Assembly (NCBI GenBank): GCA_038258095.1
Contig: JBBSQE010000102.1
Coordinates: 1-11,155 of the forward strand
Reading direction: 5' to 3'
DNA: 11,155 bases
DNA from: JBBSQE01 sp038258095
GTDB lineage: Bacteria > Actinomycetota > Thermoleophilia > Solirubrobacterales > 70-9
The number at the start of each line of letters is the position of its first letter. Position 1 is the first letter of the stretch. Below the pieces are notes generated by a model. It had not been told where the DNA came from, ran no database searches, and worked only from the letters and a program-made list of their open reading frames with translations. Positions 6,889-11,155 of the stretch are shown piece by piece. A program made the position numbers and the translations under genes.

Positions 6889-7164
6889 ATGTCCACAGTT
6901 CTGATCATCGTGATCGTCATCGTCGCCCTGATCGCCGTGGCGCTGATCTACTCCGCATCGAAGAAATCCGGTGCTCGCAAGGAGACCGCCCGCCTGCAGG
7001 TCGATGCCAAGGCCGATGATGCAGAGCATCACCGCGAAGAGGCGAACCGTCGCCGGACCGAGGCCGCAGTCGCCGAAGAGCGCGCCAAGCGCCAGGCCGC
7101 AGAGGCGGACCTCCACGAGGAAAAGGCCGCTGGTCGCGACAGAGAGGTCGAGGGCGAGCGCTGA
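6889..7164 (+). CDS. Small membrane-anchored coiled-coil protein, function unknown
   Basis: This encodes 91 residues. Residues 4-21 (VLIIVIVIVALIAVALIY) form one transmembrane helix at the very N-terminus, followed by a basic patch (SKKSGARK) that favours a cytosolic C-terminal side. The rest is almost entirely charged and Ala-rich (ETARLQVDAKADDAEHHREEANRRR, EERAKRQAAEADLHEEKAAGRDREVEGER), predicted as one long helix or coiled coil. Proteins of this shape are common in Actinobacteria and some resemble the single-pass anchor and helix of ATP synthase subunit b, but there is no F-type ATPase context here, so that is not claimed. It follows nadE by 74 bases and converges on a thioesterase gene with a 12-base gap. 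Function is not known. Confidence 0.78.
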   Translation: MSTVLIIVIVIVALIAVALIYSASKKSGARKETARLQVDAKADDAEHHREEANRRRTEAAVAEERAKRQAAEADLHEEKAAGRDREVEGER

Positions 7165-7176
7165 GCGTTCGCTGGG

Positions 7177-7605
7177 TCAGATTCCGGCCGGAGTCGGCCG
7201 CACCGCGACCGTCATCCGCGCGAGTGCGCAGACCCGGTCCTCGGTGTCGTACACCTCGGCGTCCCAGACCCAGGTCGTGCGGCCGCGGTGGCGCGCCACG
7301 GCGCGAACCTCGATCGCACCCTCGGTGACGGGACGCAGGAAGCTCACGTCAATCGATTGACCAATCGCCACCATGCCCGACTCGTAGTTCGCGATCGCGG
7401 TGGCTCGTGAGCAGACGCTCTCCACGACCGCGGACATCACCCCACCGTGCAGGAGCCCGATCGGCTGGCGCAGGTCGTCGCGGACCGCCACGCGTGCACG
7501 GGCGTGGTCGGGATCGTCGTCGAGCCACTCCGTTCGGAGCAGCTCGTCGAAGGGCGAGGTTCGCTCGGTGACGTCGTCGGCGCTCCCGGGCGGCATCAAG
7601 CGCAC
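7177..7605 (-). CDS. PaaI-family hotdog-fold thioesterase
   Basis: The 142-residue product has the length and pattern of single-domain PaaI-type thioesterases, which hydrolyse acyl- or aryl-CoA thioesters in the cytosol as tetramers. The core motif LLHGGVMSAVVESVCSRAT has HGG at residues 53-55 and an acidic residue E62 on the hotdog helix at the usual catalytic place. Strands follow as IGQSIDVSFLRPVTEG, IEVRAVARHRGRTTWVWDAEVYD and CALARMTVAVRP. The GTG start at 7605 is supported by GAGG (7616-7613) 7 bases upstream; an in-frame ATG at 7596 is the alternative. It diverges from the HTH/RskA-like gene and ends 12 bases from the small coiled-coil gene. The substrate cannot be predicted; the lipid-related genes in the window are only suggestive. 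Confidence 0.88.
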   Translation of the reverse strand: MRLMPPGSADDVTERTSPFDELLRTEWLDDDPDHARARVAVRDDLRQPIGLLHGGVMSAVVESVCSRATAIANYESGMVAIGQSIDVSFLRPVTEGAIEVRAVARHRGRTTWVWDAEVYDTEDRVCALARMTVAVRPTPAGI

Positions 7606-7612
7606 ATTATGG

Positions 7613-7628
7613 CCTCAGGCTCCTCAGG
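7613..7628. repeat. Tandem CCTCAGG repeats between divergent genes
   Basis: CCTCAGG occurs at 7613-7619 and again at 7622-7628 with two bases between, a 9-base period. They sit in the 74-base gap between the thioesterase gene and the divergent HTH/RskA-like gene, and the first copy also supplies the ribosome binding site of the thioesterase. They could be an operator for either gene, or chance in a GC-rich gap. Confidence 0.2.
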
Positions 7629-7666
7629 ACTTAACGCAGAGTGCGCCAAGGTTCGCCCGCAATCCG

Positions 7667-7672
7667 TAGGCT
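7667..7672 (+). promoter_or_regulatory. Candidate -10 for a leaderless transcript of the HTH/RskA-like gene
   Basis: TAGGCT fits TANNNT and ends 7 bases before the preferred GTG start at 7680. With no Shine-Dalgarno sequence there, this fits a leaderless message, common in Actinobacteria. No -35 hexamer was recognised, so the call is weak. Confidence 0.3.
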
Positions 7673-7679
7673 TTCCGCC

Positions 7680-8825
7680 GTGGCCCTCACAGAAGACCAG
7701 CGAGCGATGCTCCAGCTGCTACTGCAGAGCGGGCAGAGCTACGAGGACATCGGCTCCCTGCTCGGCTCCGATGTCGACGAGGTAAGGCAACGTGCAAGGG
7801 CGGCATTCACCGAGATGGGCGGTCGGGATCCCGACGGCGAGGTGTCACTCACGGATTACCTCCTCGGGCAGGCCGACCCGATCGGGCGCGCGGACGCCGC
7901 CCGTCACCTGCAATCAGACCCTGAGGCCAACGCCCTCGCGACCAAGCTGGCCGCACAGCTCCGCCTGATCGCCCCCGGCGCCGATCTCCCCGACATCCCT
8001 TTACCTCGCGAAAAGCGAGGAGGGAGCCCGACCAAACCTGCCGCGGCAGCCGCCGGCAGCACCGCATCCGCACCACCGGCCGAGAAGGCACCCCGGTTCG
8101 GCCCGGGTTCCCTCGGCGGCGACAGTCGAGGCGGCACCTCCGGCTCGGCGCTGTCCGGTTCACAGAAGCGCCTCATCGGCGCGCTCGGGGCCGGCGCGGT
8201 GGTGGTCCTGATCGTCGTGCTTCTCGTCACCGGCGTGTTCGGCGGGGGCGATGACAACAAGAGTTCGGACACCTCATCGGCCTCATCGGGTGACACGACT
8301 TCGTCGGACTCCCAGAACGCCGCGAACACGACGCCGAGCCAGGGGAACAACGTCGTCGGCGCCGTCCTCAAGCCGGTGGGCGACGCGGACCCGGATGCGC
8401 TCGGCACCGCGGCCTTCGGCCGGGTCAAGAAAACCCCAGTCCTGCAGGTCGTCGTGAAGGGTCTCACGCCCACGGCAAAGGGCGAGAACTACTCGGTCTG
8501 GCTCTACCGGTCCGACCGCGCAGCATTCCGCCTCAGCGGCGTACGGGTGGGCAAGGAGGGCGGCATCGCCGCCCAGCTCCCGGTGCCCCAGCAGGTACTC
8601 CGCTTCATCTCCGACGGCACCTTCAACAAGATCGACATCTCGCTGACCAAGGACGCCGAGCTCAAGGCCGAGGCCAAGCGCGACCAGAAGCTGAAGAAGC
8701 TGACTCTCCGCCACCTCGGCGAGTCGGTCATGCAGGGCCCGATCACCGGGCCCGGCGTCACGACCGGCGCGACGGGCAGCGGCCCGACCGGCACCACCGG
8801 TCCGACGGGCCCGACCAGCCCGTAG
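7680..8825 (+). CDS. Single-pass membrane protein: N-terminal HTH-like segment, RskA-like (anti-sigma-K) extracellular domain
   Basis: From GTG 7680 the product has 381 residues. Residues 1-45 (LTEDQRAMLQLLLQSGQSYEDIGSLLGSDVDEVRQRARAA) resemble the helix-turn-helix of sigma-70 region 4. Residues 50-100 are helical, then comes a Pro/Ala/Ser/Gly linker (111-160). One transmembrane helix spans about 165-187 (IGALGAGAVVVLIVVLLVTGVF), followed by a Ser/Thr/Asp-rich outer linker (191-222). The outer domain (about 228-343) carries VLQVVVKGLTPTAKGENYSVWLY, GVRVGKEGGIAAQLPVP and FNKIDISLTKDAE, the strand pattern of the C-terminal domain of RskA-type anti-sigma factors. The end is collagen-like (GxT repeats such as GTTGPTGPT). 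An inside-to-outside signalling role is inferred; the HTH could bind DNA or a sigma factor. No sigma gene is adjacent. An upstream in-frame start would be less plausible. Confidence 0.8.
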   Translation: MALTEDQRAMLQLLLQSGQSYEDIGSLLGSDVDEVRQRARAAFTEMGGRDPDGEVSLTDYLLGQADPIGRADAARHLQSDPEANALATKLAAQLRLIAPGADLPDIPLPREKRGGSPTKPAAAAAGSTASAPPAEKAPRFGPGSLGGDSRGGTSGSALSGSQKRLIGALGAGAVVVLIVVLLVTGVFGGGDDNKSSDTSSASSGDTTSSDSQNAANTTPSQGNNVVGAVLKPVGDADPDALGTAAFGRVKKTPVLQVVVKGLTPTAKGENYSVWLYRSDRAAFRLSGVRVGKEGGIAAQLPVPQQVLRFISDGTFNKIDISLTKDAELKAEAKRDQKLKKLTLRHLGESVMQGPITGPGVTTGATGSGPTGTTGPTGPTSP

Positions 8826-8849
8826 CCCGGGTCAGGTTCGGCATGTAGT

Positions 8850-10487
8850 TCAGCCGAGCAGCTTGCCCGGGTTCATCACTCCGGCCGGGTCCAGGCGGTC
8901 CTTGACGGCCCTCAGTGCTTCCAGTCCCAGCTCGCCGACCTCGGCGGGCATGTAGGCAGCGTGGTCTGCGCCGACCGCGTGATGGTGGGTGATCGTGCCA
9001 CCGGTCTTAACGATAGCCTCGCAGGCGGCGGTCTTGACGGATGCCCACTGCTCGAGCTCGGCGCCGCTGCGAGCTCGTGAGATGAAGGTGAAGTAGAGGG
9101 AGGCGCCATCCGCGTAGGCGTGAGAGATGTGGCAGAAGATGAGGCCCGGAGTGCCCTGGGCCTCGAGCGCCGAGCGCAGCGCTCCGCCCACCGCTTTGTA
9201 GAGCTCGCCCAGCCGAGTCCAGGTGTGGGCGGTCTCCAGGGTTTCGACCATTGCTCCGGCGTCCATCAGAGTGTCGCGCATGTAGGGCCCGGAGTAGCGG
9301 CCGTGTTCCCAGGAGCGACCTGCCTTGCGGCCGATCGGGACCGCCCCACCGCTTCGCAGAACCCGCCCGGCGAGTGCGTGCCGGCGGGCAACCGACTCGC
9401 CCTCGCCCTCCACCCCCACGATCATCAGGCAGCCGTTGCGTCGTCGGCGCAGGCCCAGGTAGCGTTTGAAGAGCGCCCCGGACGCCCCCCGTGGGCCCGA
9501 GAGCTGCAGGGAGACCCGCGTCTCCTCCTCATCGGAGAGCCTGATGACGTCCGGCTGCGTGCCCGACTGGGCCATCGTGCGGATGATCTCCGAGCCGGCC
9601 TCGAAGCTCTCCGCGAACCACCCCTCGAAGACGCGGTCCCTGGGTACCGGGCGGATCCGGACCGTGACGTCCGGAATCACGCCGAGCACGCCCTCAGAGC
9701 CGATGACCAGCTCGCGCAGGGCGGGCCCAGCGGCGGTGTGCGGGGTCTCCCCCGTCTCGATCGTGCCCGCCGGAGTGACCATTCGCACCGAGCTGACCAT
9801 CGAGTCGAAGCGCCCGTAGCCGCTCGAGGACTGCCCGGCCGAGCGCGTTGCCGCGAACCCGCCGATCGTGGCGTACTCGAAGGACTGGGGGAAGTGGCCT
9901 AGGGTCATCCCCGCGGCTCCGAGCGCCGCCTCGGCCTCCGGGCCGCGCAGCCCCGCGCCGAGCTGCGCCGTCAGCGAGCGGGAGTCGATGTCAACTCCCC
10001 GCAGGCGCACCAGATCGAGACTGATGACGCGGGCGTGCGGGCCGCGAAGGGGCTCGACGCCGCCGACCACGCTGGTTCCTCCGCCGAACGGAACCACGGC
10101 GATGCGTTCGGAGACGCAGACATCGAGCACCCGGGCGAGCTCCCCCGTCGAGCCTGGCGAGACGATCGCATCCGGGGCATCGTCGAGGTGGCCCGAGCGC
10201 AAGCGGACCAGGTCCGCGTAGCCCTTGCCCGCCGCATGCCGCACCCGGTCCTCGGACGAGGTCGACACGTTCTCCTCCCCGACGGCGGCGGCGATGGTCC
10301 TGGGCAGCCGCTCGGCCGGAGGCAGCGTCACCGCTGAGATCGTCGATGGCCGCGGCGAGGGCGTCAGCTCTCCGACGGCCTCGCGCAGGACGGCCCTTGC
10401 GCCCTTGTCGAGCTCGGCCGGCACGTTCGGGTCGCCCCAGCCCCACCAACGGGCGTCACGACGGGGCCCGGCCGGCTCGCCGCTCAC
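8850..10487 (-). CDS. AGPS-like FAD-linked oxidase/alkyldihydroxyacetonephosphate synthase homologue
   Basis: The 545-residue protein belongs to the VAO-type FAD-binding family close to alkyl-DHAP synthase (EC 2.5.1.26), the enzyme that forms the ether bond in ether lipids. It begins with the family's WWGWGDP (14-20). The FAD pyrophosphate loop is PFGGGTSVVGGVEP (133-146), followed by QSFEYATIGGFAATRSAGQSS and GYGRFDSMV. The C-terminal half has GRKAGRSWEHGRYSGPYMRD, CHISHAYADGASLYFTF, the histidine triplet in GTITHHHAVGADH (HHH at 501-503) and the usual ending DPAGVMNPGKLLG. Key active-site elements of the AGPS family therefore look intact, but many bacterial homologues are oxidoreductases of unknown substrate, so true ether-lipid activity is inference. 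GTG 10487 overlaps the SRPBCC gene's stop in GTGA, indicating translational coupling. It ends 25 bases from the convergent HTH/RskA-like gene. Confidence 0.9.
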   Translation of the reverse strand: MSGEPAGPRRDARWWGWGDPNVPAELDKGARAVLREAVGELTPSPRPSTISAVTLPPAERLPRTIAAAVGEENVSTSSEDRVRHAAGKGYADLVRLRSGHLDDAPDAIVSPGSTGELARVLDVCVSERIAVVPFGGGTSVVGGVEPLRGPHARVISLDLVRLRGVDIDSRSLTAQLGAGLRGPEAEAALGAAGMTLGHFPQSFEYATIGGFAATRSAGQSSSGYGRFDSMVSSVRMVTPAGTIETGETPHTAAGPALRELVIGSEGVLGVIPDVTVRIRPVPRDRVFEGWFAESFEAGSEIIRTMAQSGTQPDVIRLSDEEETRVSLQLSGPRGASGALFKRYLGLRRRRNGCLMIVGVEGEGESVARRHALAGRVLRSGGAVPIGRKAGRSWEHGRYSGPYMRDTLMDAGAMVETLETAHTWTRLGELYKAVGGALRSALEAQGTPGLIFCHISHAYADGASLYFTFISRARSGAELEQWASVKTAACEAIVKTGGTITHHHAVGADHAAYMPAEVGELGLEALRAVKDRLDPAGVMNPGKLLG

Positions 10488-10960
10488 GACTCATCCCCTG
10501 ACTCGTCCCCGACCAGCGCACGCTCCAGGCCGTCGAGCGCCTCCTCGAGGATCGTGCCCTGGCCGTGGCTCATCAGCGGCGACCCGATGCGCGAGAGCCC
10601 TCTCAGCGTCTGGCGCGAGGTCATGGACACCCTGGTCCCCGTTCCATCCGGTTCCAGGTTAATCTCGATCTCGGACTTGCGCAGATGGCGCTCGAACGGC
10701 GTGTCGGCGAGCTGCTGCTCCCAGACATAGCGCTCACCCTCGGCTGAGCTGATGCATCGGTAGTCGGCGCGAACGCCGCGCCCCTCCCCGGTCCGCAGCA
10801 CCTTCGTCCACTGGCTGCGGCGGCCCGCCGAGGTGCGGTCGACATTCTCGACGCGCATCGTCCGCGGCCACCAGCGCGGCAGGCTGTGCGGGTCGGCCAC
10901 CAGACGCCAGACCTCGGCGGGCGGGGCCTCGATGGTGCGGCGTCGCGTCGCGCGGGGCAC
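10484..10960 (-). CDS. SRPBCC (START-like/polyketide cyclase) family protein
   Basis: This 158-residue protein has the SRPBCC opening RRTIEAPPAEVWRLVADPHSLPRWWP (7-32), in which a strand leads to two short helices and a Trp-rich turn. Strands follow (RRSQWTKVLRTGEGRGVRADYRCISS, RYVWEQQL, RHLRKSEIEINLEPDGTGTRVSMTSRQTLRG), and a long C-terminal helix (ILEEALDGLERALVG) closes the helix-grip fold. Such proteins bind hydrophobic ligands or act as cyclases or lipid carriers; no catalytic role can be assigned. The start is GTG 10960; AGGAG lies about 15 bases upstream, farther than ideal, so a nearby downstream start cannot be excluded. It starts 9 bases after the partial upstream gene and its stop overlaps the AGPS-like gene's start by 4 bases, so the three form one operon and the protein may handle the flavoenzyme's lipid substrate or product (inference). 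Confidence 0.88.
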   Translation of the reverse strand: MPRATRRRTIEAPPAEVWRLVADPHSLPRWWPRTMRVENVDRTSAGRRSQWTKVLRTGEGRGVRADYRCISSAEGERYVWEQQLADTPFERHLRKSEIEINLEPDGTGTRVSMTSRQTLRGLSRIGSPLMSHGQGTILEEALDGLERALVGDESGDES

Positions 10961-10969
10961 GACGCCGGG

Positions 10970-11155
10970 TCAATCTCCTGCCAGCCGGCGGAGATCGCGG
11001 ACCAGGAGGAGGTGTTTGAGGTGGCTGACCGTGGCGGCGAGGCTCTCCAGGCTCTCGAGCGCCTCCTTGCGGCGCTGCGGGTTGCGCGAGCGCAGTGACG
11101 GTCCGAGCAGGGCTTCGAGGAGGTTTGATTCACGATCGGCCGACGAGCGGAACAC
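10970..11155 (-). CDS. C-terminal part of an unidentified protein (5' end beyond window edge)
   Basis: The minus strand is open from the right window edge to a TGA at 10972-10970, 61 or more residues. A GTG occurs at the very edge (11155), but an upstream start outside the window is just as likely. The visible protein is helical and charged (SADRESNLLEALLGPSLRSRNPQRRKEALESLESLAATVSHLKHLLLVRDLRRLAGD), with no motif I recognise. The regular Leu spacing suggests an amphipathic C-terminal helical hairpin. It is the first visible gene of the operon with the SRPBCC and AGPS-like genes, 9 bases ahead of the former. Reading the sequence to the right would identify it. Confidence 0.6.
   Translation of the reverse strand: MFRSSADRESNLLEALLGPSLRSRNPQRRKEALESLESLAATVSHLKHLLLVRDLRRLAGD

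Noticed and set aside
7141..7180. Possible terminator between the coiled-coil and thioesterase genes
   Set aside because: Only short AGCG/CGCT pairings are present and there is no T run on either strand.
9120..9902. Plus-strand open frame of 260 codons inside the AGPS-like gene
   Set aside because: Antisense shadow; the minus-strand frame holds the FAD loop and histidine motif.

Overview
The window is GC-rich, dense with genes, and uses GTG starts for most of its genes. The gene set (WS/DGAT acyltransferase, two-domain glutamine-dependent NAD synthetase, AGPS-like flavoprotein, SRPBCC protein, c-di-AMP riboswitch ahead of a secreted wall protein) points to a high-GC actinobacterium. The style resembles Solirubrobacterales/Thermoleophilia, but that placement is inferred from gene content only. 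It reads as ordinary chromosome: no rRNA, tRNA, insertion sequence, phage gene or CRISPR array was seen.

Left end (1-705): the first 289 bases carry, on the minus strand, the 5' part of a secreted protein gene cut by the window edge. Upstream of it lies a well-conserved cyclic di-AMP (ydaO/yuaA-type) riboswitch at about 309-502, with a plausible -10 element and a LexA-box-like sequence just before it. This is the best regulatory element in the window. The rest of this gap leads into the plus-strand WS/DGAT gene (706-2172), a candidate enzyme of triacylglycerol or wax ester storage.

Middle (2177-6814): a minus-strand cytosolic protein of unknown function meets the WS/DGAT gene tail to tail with only 4 bases between them. 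Next comes a minus-strand secreted HExxH metalloprotease of the MXAN_6640 type. Head to head with it is a plus-strand YgjP-like HExxH metallopeptidase (DUF45/M48-like). That gene is followed after 15 bases by nadE, the glutamine-hydrolysing NAD+ synthetase, so the last two are probably co-transcribed.

Right part (6815-11155): a 91-residue membrane-anchored coiled-coil protein, a minus-strand PaaI-type hotdog thioesterase, and a plus-strand single-pass membrane protein. The last has an N-terminal helix-turn-helix-like segment and an RskA-like (anti-sigma-K) extracellular domain with a collagen-like tail. Then a minus-strand operon enters from the right edge: a partial gene of unknown function, an SRPBCC (START-like) protein, and an AGPS/FAD-linked oxidase coupled to it by a GTGA overlap. 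The lipid theme (WS/DGAT, thioesterase, AGPS-like enzyme, SRPBCC) recurs but the genes are not one operon. No clearly new multi-gene system is visible. The items most worth checking are the riboswitch with its uncalled partial gene, the HTH/RskA-like membrane protein, and the AGPS-SRPBCC operon.
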